DNA from: Burkholderia ubonensis
GTDB taxonomy: Bacteria > Pseudomonadota > Gammaproteobacteria > Burkholderiales > Burkholderiaceae
Length of the DNA stretch: 64,000 nt
Direction: 5' to 3'
NCBI RefSeq assembly: GCF_001718695.1
Contig: NZ_CP013422.1
Location: forward strand, 806,001 to 870,000
The notes under the pieces were generated by a model. That model did no database searches, had not been told where the DNA came from, and saw only the letters and a program-made list of their open reading frames with translations. The position numbers were made by a program, and so were the translations under genes. Of this stretch, positions 55,312 to 63,486 are shown piece after piece (the first letter of the stretch is position 1; every line of letters starts with the position of its first letter).

Positions 55312-55764
55312 TCAGTCGATCAGCTTGTTGAGCGTTCGAACCGCGGCCTCCAACACCGCGCGTTCTTCGCGGCTCGTCTTCGTCAGCAGTTGCTCGGTAA
55401 GCCATTGCGAACGTGCATCTCGCGCCTGCGCAGTCTGTGCACGCCCCGTATCGGTCAGATCCACGACCCAGGCGCGGCGATCTTCATTGTCTACCGTCAA
55501 GGTCACCAGCCCTTGTTCGACCAGTTTCTGCACGATCAGCCGCATGGTCTGATGGGTCACGGCTCTGCGCACGGCGAGTGTCGCGATACTCACCGGGCCG
55601 CAGCGTTCGAGTAGCGCAAGCGTCTCGTTCTGCGCGTTCGATTGCGTACCGCTTTGCTCGCGAACGACCTTGACCAGACGGCTGACGACATCGCGAATCG
55701 CTTCGCCCAACACCGCAGCTTCGGCGGCGCGGTCGCTAGGGGCGTTTCTGGAGATCCGACTCAT
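55312..55764 (-). CDS. MarR-family transcriptional regulator
   Basis: A 150-residue winged-helix regulator with recognition region VSIATLAVRRAVTHQTMRLIVQKLVEQGLVTLTVDNEDRRAWVVDLTDTG (about 55-105), the DxRxxx wing and a long C-terminal dimerisation helix. The ATG at 55764 overlaps the stop of the SnoaL-like gene (ATGA); together they form a two-gene operon behind a perfect palindromic operator at 56246-56268, which indicates autorepression. No thiol sensor cysteine in the usual N-terminal place, so a small-molecule ligand is likely. Confidence 0.85.
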   Translation of the reverse strand: MSRISRNAPSDRAAEAAVLGEAIRDVVSRLVKVVREQSGTQSNAQNETLALLERCGPVSIATLAVRRAVTHQTMRLIVQKLVEQGLVTLTVDNEDRRAWVVDLTDTGRAQTAQARDARSQWLTEQLLTKTSREERAVLEAAVRTLNKLID

Positions 55765-56189
55765 TTTGGCCGCACCGCGCGTTCGCGAAGTCGCGCAACG
55801 ACGGCGGCAAGCGTATTGACGCCCCAATGCTCGACATATTGCCCGTCCCGAATGCGGACGATATCGATGACGTCGATCGAAATGTCGTCGCCAGTCGCGT
55901 CGACGCCCAGCAGTGGCCCGACATGTTTGCCGGTGATCGACTTCCGCGTCGTGACTTTGTCACCGTCGCATAGTTGCTCGTGAATGTGGATCTCCATGTC
56001 GGCAATGGCCGGCCGAAGCACGGACGCAAACGTTGCCCACATCGCTTCGGCGCCTCGGCTCGCCTCATTCGGCGCGGACCAGTTGACGAAGTCGGGCGCC
56101 ATGAGCGCTTCGAAGCAGGCTCGATTGCCATCGCGGATCACTTCGTAGTTGAACCGCTCGACGACAGCTTTGGGATCGTTGCTGTTCAT
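55761..56189 (-). CDS. SnoaL-like / ester cyclase family protein (NTF2 fold)
   Basis: A 142-residue cone-shaped NTF2-like protein resembling polyketide cyclases and the ester-cyclase family (FNYEVIRDGNRACFEALMAPDFVNWSAP, then IHEQLCDGDKVTTRKSITGKHVG and WGVNTLAAVV). The His in VEHWG is a typical pocket residue. It may isomerise, hydrolyse or simply bind a small hydrophobic compound, perhaps the ligand of its partner MarR protein. Start at the ATG at 56189; a longer frame to 56405 includes the operator and is not coding. Confidence 0.75.
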   Translation of the reverse strand: MNSNDPKAVVERFNYEVIRDGNRACFEALMAPDFVNWSAPNEASRGAEAMWATFASVLRPAIADMEIHIHEQLCDGDKVTTRKSITGKHVGPLLGVDATGDDISIDVIDIVRIRDGQYVEHWGVNTLAAVVARLRERAVRPK

Positions 56190-56245
56190 GCTTGTCCTCA
56201 ATTGTTCGGAAATTCGTTCGCCCCGGCCGAAGGGGGGGAACGAAT

Positions 56246-56268
56246 AATATACAGCAAGGCTGTATATT
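56246..56268 (-). promoter_or_regulatory. Perfect palindromic operator upstream of the SnoaL-MarR operon
   Basis: Arms AATATACAGC (56246-56255) and GCTGTATATT (56259-56268) are exact reverse complements around a 3-base centre. Size and AT-rich ends fit a MarR dimer site; it lies 57 bases upstream of the SnoaL-like ATG, where it would overlap the promoter (TATATT sequences are part of the arms). Confidence 0.75.
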
Positions 56269-56450
56269 TCAACCGAATGAGTGCCCGGCTCGGTAGGTGC
56301 CCGACCCGGGCGTTCGACTATTCGATATGAACGAGGACTTGCTACGCCGCCTGGTGCCGAAAGCGCGCATATCGGGATGCCCGCCGTAATCAAGCGGTCG
56401 CGCACATCAACGCATTCAATCTGTTGCCATTGACGAGGCGCCCGGTCCGT

Positions 56451-57674
56451 TCACCGGCGCTTCCCGGACGGAAAGCCGTGGGTCTTCGCTCGCCATGCCG
56501 TGAACAGCCCAATCGCAAGCAGCGACGAGACCACCCACGGAAATGCAACGACACCGGTCGTTTCAAGTAATACGCCACCGATGATCCCACTGCCAGCAAA
56601 CGAGAGATTGAACACCGTCACCAGCGCGGATTGCGCAACGTCGGCGCCATCGCCGGCTGCATCGGCCAGGGCAGTTTGAAGAAGTGTCGGCGCACCGCCG
56701 AAACTGAAGCCCCATATCACCACGCCGACCCAGATAACCGCGGGTGACGTGACGCCCAGCCCGAATATCAGCGAAACCATCGCGAAGGCCGCCAGTCCAG
56801 CCAGCACCAGCAGACGCAGCGATCCGTCAACGAGAGCACCGATTACCCAAATCCCGAGCATGGCGGAGATACCAAACAGCAACAGCACCGAATCCATGTC
56901 GCGGGTGAGTCCGACGGATGCGAGGAACGGCGCAATGTAGGTGTAGAGAATGTAGTGCGGAAGAATCCACGCGCTGACCACGAACAGCACGGACCGCACG
57001 CCCGGGATAGCGAGAACTCGCCGCATCGGCAGACGCTGGCCCGCCATCTCGCCGGGATAGTCGGGAACCTTCCAGCACACCAGGGCCATCAGCGCGAGCG
57101 ACATTCCGGACATGATGCCGAAGATGCTGCGCCAGCCGACCATACTGCCGAGCCACACGCTTAACGGCACACCGACCGACAACGCCAAAGGGATGCCGAT
57201 CATCGCCACCGCGAGCGCGCGTCCCTGCATCGCCGGGGGAACCATGCGCCGCGCGTAAGACGCCAAAAGGCTCCACGCGAGCCCGGTGGCGAGTCCCACG
57301 GCAAAGCGCGTCGCCAGCGTCAGCATGTAGTTCGACGACACTGCGGTGATCGCATTGCAAGCCGCAAAGACGCCGAGCACCAGTAGCAGGACATGCCGGC
57401 GCTGCCACCTGCGCACGGCTGCGGTCAGCGGGATGGCCGCTACACCGGAGCCGAGCGCGCAGCACGTCACCAATTGCCCGGCCCACGCTTCGCTCACATG
57501 AAACCCTCGTGCAATCTCCGGAAGCAAGCCGGCCGGTACGGCTTCGTTTGCCGTGGCGATGAAGCTGGCCATCGTCAACGCGAGCAACGCTGCCATCGGG
57601 AGACGATTTACCGTCGCCGCGCATCCAATACCAATGGCCGCTACACCGCAATCTTCATCCATCTTTCTCTCCAT
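56451..57674 (-). CDS. MFS transporter (sugar/drug efflux type)
   Basis: A 407-residue major-facilitator permease with twelve predicted helices. The N-terminal half contains FIATANEAVPAGLLPEIARGFHVSEAWAGQ, close to the AraJ/SotB-like sugar-efflux and chloramphenicol-exporter branch, and the motif A-like loop RRWQRRHVLLLVLG between helices 2 and 3. Likely an exporter; substrate unknown. Good ribosome-binding sites exist for both the ATG at 57674 (GAGGA) and an ATG four codons later. Divergent from a LysR gene across 107 bases, the standard pairing of an efflux pump with its regulator. Confidence 0.85.
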   Translation of the reverse strand: MERKMDEDCGVAAIGIGCAATVNRLPMAALLALTMASFIATANEAVPAGLLPEIARGFHVSEAWAGQLVTCCALGSGVAAIPLTAAVRRWQRRHVLLLVLGVFAACNAITAVSSNYMLTLATRFAVGLATGLAWSLLASYARRMVPPAMQGRALAVAMIGIPLALSVGVPLSVWLGSMVGWRSIFGIMSGMSLALMALVCWKVPDYPGEMAGQRLPMRRVLAIPGVRSVLFVVSAWILPHYILYTYIAPFLASVGLTRDMDSVLLLFGISAMLGIWVIGALVDGSLRLLVLAGLAAFAMVSLIFGLGVTSPAVIWVGVVIWGFSFGGAPTLLQTALADAAGDGADVAQSALVTVFNLSFAGSGIIGGVLLETTGVVAFPWVVSSLLAIGLFTAWRAKTHGFPSGKRR

Positions 57675-57731
57675 GTTTCCTCGCTTGCCTGCATCCGGGC
57701 TTGCGAAGTGGCAGTCTGCTTGGTAAATACG

Positions 57732-57771
57732 GATTTGATAATTGGCCGCCCGTTTGAATACATCTCAAATC
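57732..57771. promoter_or_regulatory. Inverted repeat in the MFS/LysR divergent promoter region
   Basis: GATTTGA (57732-57738) and TCAAATC (57765-57771) are exact complements 26 bases apart in the 107-base space between the divergent genes. A LysR protein controlling both genes would be expected to bind here. Confidence 0.45.
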
Positions 57772-57781
57772 TGGATGAAGA

Positions 57782-58741
57782 ATGGCAACTGATCGACTGG
57801 GTGATATGCGTTTGTTCGTGGAAGCGGCGGCACTGGGCAATTTGTCGGCCGCCGGCCGGAAGCTGGGATTTTCCCCAGCAGCAGCGAGCGCACGGCTCGC
57901 CAAATTGGAAGCGGCACTATCGACGCGGCTATTCGACCGCAATACGAGGCAACTACGCCTGACCGAAGAGGGGCGGCTATATCACCATCACTGCAGCATT
58001 GCATTGAGGGCCATCGAGGATGGCGAGGCTGCTCTCACTGCGAGCCGGGGCATAGCGCGGGGCAAAGTCCGGATCTCGGCATCGGCCGATTTCGGTCGCC
58101 ATCTGCTGAACTCCTGGCTGGAAGCCTTCGTCCGCACGCAGCCCGAGCTCAAAATCGCACTCGACCTTACCGACTCGGTATCGGATTTGCTGCAAGACGA
58201 GGTCGATCTCGCGATCCGATTTGGCCGGCCGAACACCCCCTCACTGATTGCACGCCGGCTTGCACCGAACTGGCGAGTGCTATGTGCGTCCCCCGACTAT
58301 CTGGCCAAATGCGGCACGCCGCTCGTTCCGGCCGATCTGGTTGCGCATGAGTTCGTCGTTCTGGTTACGGCTGCAGGGCCACTGAACGAGTTTCGCCTGG
58401 TGTCGGAAGGCAAGCGTTGCAATCACACCGTGGCAATGGAAAATGCGTGGGAAACCAATGACGGCGCGTTGGCTCGCGCGTGGACACTGGCCGGATATGG
58501 CATCGCTCGAAAAACGATCTGGGACGCCGCAGCGGATATTCGCGCCGGCAAACTCCAGGTCGTTCTGCCGGACTGGATCGAAAGCGAACCCGGCATTTAT
58601 GCCGTGTTGAACCGGAATCGCTATATGACGCCGCGGGTGAGAGTGCTACTGGACTTCCTGGTCGAGCGCTTCCAACGTGCGATATCTGACGGCATCCTGG
58701 CCGGGCTCCCGTCGCCATCCGTGTCGGAAAACGCGGACTGA
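57782..58741 (+). CDS. LysR-family transcriptional regulator
   Basis: A 319-residue LysR regulator: N-terminal winged helix (DMRLFVEAAALGNLSAAGRKLGFSPAAASARLAKLEAAL, about 8-46), linker helix, and a periplasmic-binding-like effector domain from about 93 (GKVRISASADFGRHLLNSWLEAF). It belongs to the large CrgA/YafC-type group. Divergent from the MFS gene it probably regulates. The ATG at 57782 has a GATGAAG ribosome-binding site five bases upstream. Confidence 0.87.
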   Translation: MATDRLGDMRLFVEAAALGNLSAAGRKLGFSPAAASARLAKLEAALSTRLFDRNTRQLRLTEEGRLYHHHCSIALRAIEDGEAALTASRGIARGKVRISASADFGRHLLNSWLEAFVRTQPELKIALDLTDSVSDLLQDEVDLAIRFGRPNTPSLIARRLAPNWRVLCASPDYLAKCGTPLVPADLVAHEFVVLVTAAGPLNEFRLVSEGKRCNHTVAMENAWETNDGALARAWTLAGYGIARKTIWDAAADIRAGKLQVVLPDWIESEPGIYAVLNRNRYMTPRVRVLLDFLVERFQRAISDGILAGLPSPSVSENAD

Positions 58742-58812
58742 CTGATTGCCGTCGCGCGAGTGCTGTGCGCCGGTTGTACGCCCGGCGCGGGCCCACCCGC
58801 GCTCCGCCTCAT

Positions 58813-59655
58813 TCAAAACCGCCCCACGCTCGCGCATTCGACGAAGCGCAGCATCGCCCCGTGCGAAACCGCTCCCTCGACCACCACACCGCGTTCGCTT
58901 CGCCGCATCTCGACGCCGGCACCGCCCAGCACATCGGCAAGCCGATCGAGCGACTGCACCGTGAACGCGAGCTCCGTGAAGTGCGGTCCGGTGCGCAGCG
59001 CCTCTGCGCGCGCTGCGCCGTCGATACGAACCTCGACCTTCCCGCAGCGGATCAGATAGCTTGCATCGTCCAGGCGCGTCGCGCTCGCTGCGAGCACGCG
59101 TTCGTAGCGATCGACGGTCATCTCGAGCGCGGCAGCGTCGACGGCAATCGTTATCCCCGCAAGGCTCGTTACGCCGTTCGGATGCAGCGCGCCACCGGGC
59201 GGGTAGACGAGTTCCGGCGTCAGATGTTCGCAAGCGAACACGCGGCCGCCCGGCGTATAGGCGACGTCGACCTGCGTGATGCGGAAGCTCGCATCGCCGG
59301 TGCCGTTGCGCGTCGCGACGGGCCGCGAAAACGCCACCGGCGGCTCGGCCGGTACGCCCGCCGCGTGCCAGTCGCGATACAGCGCGTCCGCGCTGTCGGT
59401 CGCGACCACCATCGCAGCCGCTCCGTCACCGTGTTCGAGAAAGTCGGAGAAGAATGCCGTGACGGGATGCGGCCGGCGAACCGTCAGCAGTTCGAGGTAG
59501 CAGCCGTCGAACATCGCGCAATGATTCTCGGAGCCCATGGTGTGATAACCGCGCGGCGTGAGTGCGAATCCCATCCGCGCAAAGTCGTCGCGCGCGGCAT
59601 CGAGGTCGCGCACCGCGATGACGAAATGGTCGATTCCCGAAAGATGCTGTGTCAT
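58813..59655 (-). CDS. VOC-superfamily (glyoxalase-like) protein
   Basis: A 280-residue protein with two vicinal-oxygen-chelate modules. The first (about 6-110) begins GIDHFVIAVRDLDAARDDFARMGF, with His10 and later Glu55 (YLELLTV) as potential metal ligands; the second spans about 165-275 and has ITIAVDA in place of the usual I-x-H-V start. It resembles the Glyoxalase_3 (YycE-like) group of unknown substrate. The gene starts 9 bases after the FAD oxidase stop, so the two are co-transcribed, and it may act on the oxidase product. Confidence 0.75.
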   Translation of the reverse strand: MTQHLSGIDHFVIAVRDLDAARDDFARMGFALTPRGYHTMGSENHCAMFDGCYLELLTVRRPHPVTAFFSDFLEHGDGAAAMVVATDSADALYRDWHAAGVPAEPPVAFSRPVATRNGTGDASFRITQVDVAYTPGGRVFACEHLTPELVYPPGGALHPNGVTSLAGITIAVDAAALEMTVDRYERVLAASATRLDDASYLIRCGKVEVRIDGAARAEALRTGPHFTELAFTVQSLDRLADVLGGAGVEMRRSERGVVVEGAVSHGAMLRFVECASVGRF

Positions 59656-59664
59656 GGCAGGTTC

Positions 59665-60984
59665 CTAATCTCGGTGATCTTTCCAGCGGTAATAGAGCAT
59701 CGCGCCGATCGCCACACGCCTGACGAGCGCATGGGCGGCGATCGTCCGCAACGTGGAAAACGGCAGCCGCGACGCGCGCTCGTCGCCCGTCAGCGCCACT
59801 TCCGCAAGCTCGGGGCCGACCGCGGTCGACAATGCGACGCCGCGACCATTGCAGCCGAACCACGTGTACAGACCGTCATCCAGTTTCACGAAGCGAGGCA
59901 TCCGGTCCGGCGTGACGGCGAAGTCGCCATGCCACAGATATTCGAAACGAAGCGGCACGTCGTTCAGCTGCGGAAACATCCGCCGCACGCGCGCACCGAT
60001 GCGCTGCGGCAGCCGGCGCTCATAACCCATCGGCACGACGAGCGCGCCGCCGGTCACAAGCCGCCCGTCGCGATCGAAGCGGGCGAAGTGGAGATCCGAT
60101 TGCGTATCGGACATCGCGTGATCGAGCGGCAGGATCGAGGCGCGCAGATCGGCCGGTAGCGGCTGGGTGGCCATCTGATACGAGCGCATCGGCAGCAGCG
60201 CCTTCGCAATGCCGGGCCACGGCGCGCGCGTGGAGTGGCCGCTGTAACTGTGCGTGGCAATCACGACCCGGCTGGCGTGCACCGCCGCGTCGCCGTGCGC
60301 GGCCACCCAGTGCGTGCCCTGTCGCGTCAGCGACGACACGGGCGTGTGCGTATGGATGCATGCGCCCGCGTCCTGCGCGGCGCGCGCCAGTCCGCGGACG
60401 AACGCAAGCGGATTCACGTGCCCGCCGGTCGGGTTCTGCCAGCCGCCGTGCCAGAACGACGAGCCGGTCAATTCGGCGGTGCGATCGCGATCCAGCAACT
60501 CCACTTCGACGCCGCGCCGCCGCCATTGCTCGACGCGCGAGCGCGCAAGCGCCAGGCGGCTCGCGCGATGTGCGGGCTGCATCCATCCAGCCTGCACGGC
60601 CGCGCAGTCGATCCGGTGCCGGCGTGCGAGCTCGAACACGGTGTTCGCAGATTCGCCGATCAGCGAGACGAGCGTTTCGCCCTTGTCCGCGCCGTACTCG
60701 GCAACGATCGCGTCAGGATCCGCGCGCGTCATGGCCGGGATCACCTGTCCGTTGTTGCGGCCCGACGCGCCCCAGCCGATCTCCGCTGCCTCCAGCACGA
60801 CCACCCGGGCGCCGCGCTCGGCCGCATGCAGCGCGGCGCTCAGGCCCGTGAAGCCGGCGCCTATGACGAGCAGGTCCGCGAAGTACGTGCCGCTCGGCAG
60901 CGGCGCAGTTGCAGCGGCGGGCGCGGCGGTGGCCGCCCACAGCGATGGAGGCAGGCGGCTCGGGTCGAGGCTCGCGTCAGGCAT
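59665..60984 (-). CDS. FAD-dependent amine/amino-acid oxidase (PuuB/DadA-like)
   Basis: A 439-residue DAO-family flavoprotein. The FAD motif ADLLVIGAGFTGLSAALHAAERGARVVVLEAAEIGWGASGRNNGQV is at about 35-80, and the C-terminal loop WFGCNGRGVALSTAVGPELAE closes the FAD site. The G-A-S-G-R-N-N-G-Q signature is typical of gamma-glutamylputrescine oxidase and related amine oxidases. Natural substrate unknown; an imine or semialdehyde product would pass to the co-transcribed VOC protein. ATG at 60984 preferred (GGGGA upstream); one at 61023 adds 13 residues. Confidence 0.82.
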   Translation of the reverse strand: MPDASLDPSRLPPSLWAATAAPAAATAPLPSGTYFADLLVIGAGFTGLSAALHAAERGARVVVLEAAEIGWGASGRNNGQVIPAMTRADPDAIVAEYGADKGETLVSLIGESANTVFELARRHRIDCAAVQAGWMQPAHRASRLALARSRVEQWRRRGVEVELLDRDRTAELTGSSFWHGGWQNPTGGHVNPLAFVRGLARAAQDAGACIHTHTPVSSLTRQGTHWVAAHGDAAVHASRVVIATHSYSGHSTRAPWPGIAKALLPMRSYQMATQPLPADLRASILPLDHAMSDTQSDLHFARFDRDGRLVTGGALVVPMGYERRLPQRIGARVRRMFPQLNDVPLRFEYLWHGDFAVTPDRMPRFVKLDDGLYTWFGCNGRGVALSTAVGPELAEVALTGDERASRLPFSTLRTIAAHALVRRVAIGAMLYYRWKDHRD

Positions 60985-61411
60985 GGCAGATTCCCCGTCC
61001 GGAATGGTCCGGTGCGTTTGCATGAATAGGCGTCGTTGAAGAAAACGGGCGGGTGAAGTTCGCCGAGGGTAGGCCGAGCGTGCCTGGCAAACGGCCGGGA
61101 TGCCGTCCGCCATGACTGAGACGGGCTTGCATCGAAGGTTGTCTTGCGTCGAGGGCCATGCGTGTCCTTTCCGTTCAGAGCGGGCACCGCGCGAGCCGGT
61201 CGACGACGGCTCGCTTGCTGCGCGCGACTGCTTCCCACATATCGGGTAGTGCGTGCGATTGGGGAATCATATCGTCCGGCAAGGAGAAGCCAATTTCCCT
61301 ATCTTTTTTGATTCCGATGATTTGGAGATATTTTTTCTATCTAACGCAGGCGCGGTACACGATGCCGAGCGGCGCGCGGAAGCCCGGCGAACTTGCGGAC
61401 GCCGCGGCGGC
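60985..61411. other. Intergenic region with an AT-rich island
   Basis: No gene seen. The patch 61287-61342 is strikingly AT-rich, with CTATCTTTTTT and ATATTTTTTCTATC elements that face each other as an imperfect dyad. It probably contains the promoter of the FAD oxidase operon and perhaps the 3' processing region of the acyltransferase. Confidence 0.4.
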
Positions 61412-62614
61412 TCATTCGAGCCGCTCGCGCGAATCCAGATCGGGGAGGTTCGACGTCGCGCCGATTCGGCGCAAAGCGTTCGCTTGCCGATTGGCACGTC
61501 TCGGCGTCAGCCACTTCCGGACGATGCGGTTCGACGGCTCGGCGTAGCTGCGCGCGATGGCGGCGCCCAGGCCGACGGAAAGGAGCAGATAGCCGACGAG
61601 AAGCGCCAATTTCTCGTCGCCCGTGACGTGCGACGGCGGATAAATGGTTCTCAGCAAGCCGAGCACGATAAGGTGGAACAGATAGAGCTCGTAGCTGAGC
61701 TTGCCGAGCGCTTCGATGAGCGCGGACACGCGCGCGGGCCGCAGCGACGTGCCGGCTGCGCAATTCGCGGACAGCAACAGAACCGCCGTGCCGAAGGCAA
61801 TGGCGGTCACGCCGAGCACGTTGCTTTGCCCGATCGGCCAGGACAGGTAGACGAGCGCCATGCCCGCGGCCGTCAACCCCGTGAACATGGTCTGCGCGCG
61901 GCCGTGCCATTTGACTTTGCGTGCGAGCAATGCCGCGCAGCAACCGATGGCGATGGCATCGAAGCAGGCGAGATACGCATAGAGATAGTCGCCCTCGTCG
62001 CCTTGGTGGAAGAAACGATAGACGGGGCCGGCGACGATGCACGACAGCCAGAACACCACGAGCCGCGCCTCCCGGCGAAGCGCGACGCACAGCAGCGGGA
62101 ACGACAGATAAAACACTTCCTCGACCGAAAGCGACCACAACACGCCGAGCGCATAGTTGGTCCAGCCGTGGGAGCCGACCAGCACGTTCATCCAGAACGT
62201 CAACGACGCGAGATTCACCAGCCAGAACGAAACCGGCGTGCCGGCCGGCGAGTGATTCTGAAAGATCGCGATGCCGGCCAGCGCCAGCGCGTTGACGATG
62301 GCCAACAACAGCAACAGGCAGGGGACGATGCGGGCGATGCGCAGCGCGTAAAACGTTCCGATATCGACGTGGCCGAGTTCGGACCAGCGCCGCATCGCGT
62401 TCGTCGTGATCAGATAGCCGGAGATCACGAAGAACATCGTGACGCCGTAGTTGCCGTTTCGCGCAACGGCACGCACCGCATTCCAGCCGAATACGTGCGA
62501 CAGCGCAGTGTCGTCGAGCCGGTAAGCGATATTGAAATGGTGAAACAGCACGAGCAGGATCGAAAAGCCCCGCAGGAAATCGATCTTCCGGTTTCGCATG
62601 TCGGCGCCGTTCAT
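61412..62614 (-). CDS. Acyltransferase family 3 membrane protein (OafA-like)
   Basis: A 400-residue integral membrane acyltransferase with about ten helices. The N-terminus RKIDFLRGFSILLVLFHHF carries the family's conserved basic residue and His pair; later blocks FFVISGYLIT and WSLSVEEVFYLSFPLL are diagnostic. Such enzymes acetylate or succinylate sugars of LPS, capsule or periplasmic glucans, taking acyl groups across the membrane. The ATG at 62614 overlaps the beta-lactamase stop codon (ATGA), an odd pairing that implies one transcript. Acceptor unknown. Confidence 0.85.
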   Translation of the reverse strand: MNGADMRNRKIDFLRGFSILLVLFHHFNIAYRLDDTALSHVFGWNAVRAVARNGNYGVTMFFVISGYLITTNAMRRWSELGHVDIGTFYALRIARIVPCLLLLLAIVNALALAGIAIFQNHSPAGTPVSFWLVNLASLTFWMNVLVGSHGWTNYALGVLWSLSVEEVFYLSFPLLCVALRREARLVVFWLSCIVAGPVYRFFHQGDEGDYLYAYLACFDAIAIGCCAALLARKVKWHGRAQTMFTGLTAAGMALVYLSWPIGQSNVLGVTAIAFGTAVLLLSANCAAGTSLRPARVSALIEALGKLSYELYLFHLIVLGLLRTIYPPSHVTGDEKLALLVGYLLLSVGLGAAIARSYAEPSNRIVRKWLTPRRANRQANALRRIGATSNLPDLDSRERLE

Positions 62615-63486
62615 CCCGCGTGCGTCGCCCACTGCACGAATGCCGAGCCGGCCTCGCGCAACACGGCCTCGCGTGCGTCCATGCTGACACCCGGCGCGTC
62701 GTAGTAGACGGCGACGAGCAACGGCGCGCGCCCGGGCGGACGGACTAGCGCGTAGTCGTTCGTCTCGCGGTCGACGCTGGTGCCGGGCCGGTCGGCGGCT
62801 TGCCAACCGGCGGGCAACACGGCGCGAATCCGGTTGAGCCCCGGCTTGCAGTCGGTCATGCCGCGCTCCAGTCGCGCGCGCGAGCCGGCGCTGAGCACGT
62901 CGCCGAGCAGCAGGCGCTGCGCCGTGGCGGCGATGGCCTTCGGCGTGGTGGTGTCGAGCACGCCGTGATAGCGGTTCGAGTCGGGCTCGTAGCGGTCGGA
63001 GCGCGTCACGGTATCGCCGAGGCCGCGAACGAAGCGCGTCAGCGCCGCAGGGCCGCCGGCGCTGCGCATCAGCAGGATCGCGGCCGTGTTGTCGCTCTCC
63101 ACCAAAACCGCGCGGCAGAGCGCCTCGATCGACATCGCACCCTGAGCGACGTTGGCCTTCGTCACCGGCGACGTGAAAATCAGGTCCTTTTCCGTGTAGT
63201 GGACGAGGCGATCTAGCCGCTCCGAGCCGCTGTCGACGCGTGCCAGGATCTGCGCGGCGAGCAGTCCCTTGAACGTGCTGCACATCAGGAAACGTTCGTC
63301 GGCGCGATGGCCGAGCGTGCGTCCCGAGCCGGTATCGATCGCGAACACGCCGAGGCGGCCGCCGCTTCTGCGCTCGATTTCGGCAAGCGGCGATTCTTCG
63401 GCTGCGCGCAGCGCGGGAGCCATGCACGTGCCGGCGAGCAGCGGTAATCCGATCAGTAGTTTTCTGCGCAGGAGCGAGTGGGGCAC
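62611..63486 (-). CDS. Class A beta-lactamase-like protein with R-P-G in place of K-T-G
   Basis: A 291-residue exported serine hydrolase. A twin-arginine-like signal (RRKLLIGLPLLAG) is followed by the class A elements: Ser70-x-x-Lys73 (CSTFK), Ser131-Asp132-Asn133 (ESDN), and the omega loop with Glu167 (YEPDSNRYHGVLDTTTP, two residues shorter than TEM). The K-T-G box on strand B3, usually Lys234-Thr235-Gly236, reads Arg233-Pro234-Gly235 here. Arginine at that place is known in carbenicillinases (R-S-G/R-T-G), but proline next to it is unusual and could change substrate range. The start is taken as the GTG at 63486; the frame extends to 63552. Co-transcribed with the acyltransferase. Confidence 0.87.
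   Translation of the reverse strand: MPHSLLRRKLLIGLPLLAGTCMAPALRAAEESPLAEIERRSGGRLGVFAIDTGSGRTLGHRADERFLMCSTFKGLLAAQILARVDSGSERLDRLVHYTEKDLIFTSPVTKANVAQGAMSIEALCRAVLVESDNTAAILLMRSAGGPAALTRFVRGLGDTVTRSDRYEPDSNRYHGVLDTTTPKAIAATAQRLLLGDVLSAGSRARLERGMTDCKPGLNRIRAVLPAGWQAADRPGTSVDRETNDYALVRPPGRAPLLVAVYYDAPGVSMDAREAVLREAGSAFVQWATHAG

Noticed and set aside
54942..55331. Secreted protein gene of about 129 residues
   Set aside because: Only the first 25 residues look like a signal peptide; the rest lacks protein-like composition and no ribosome-binding site is convincing.
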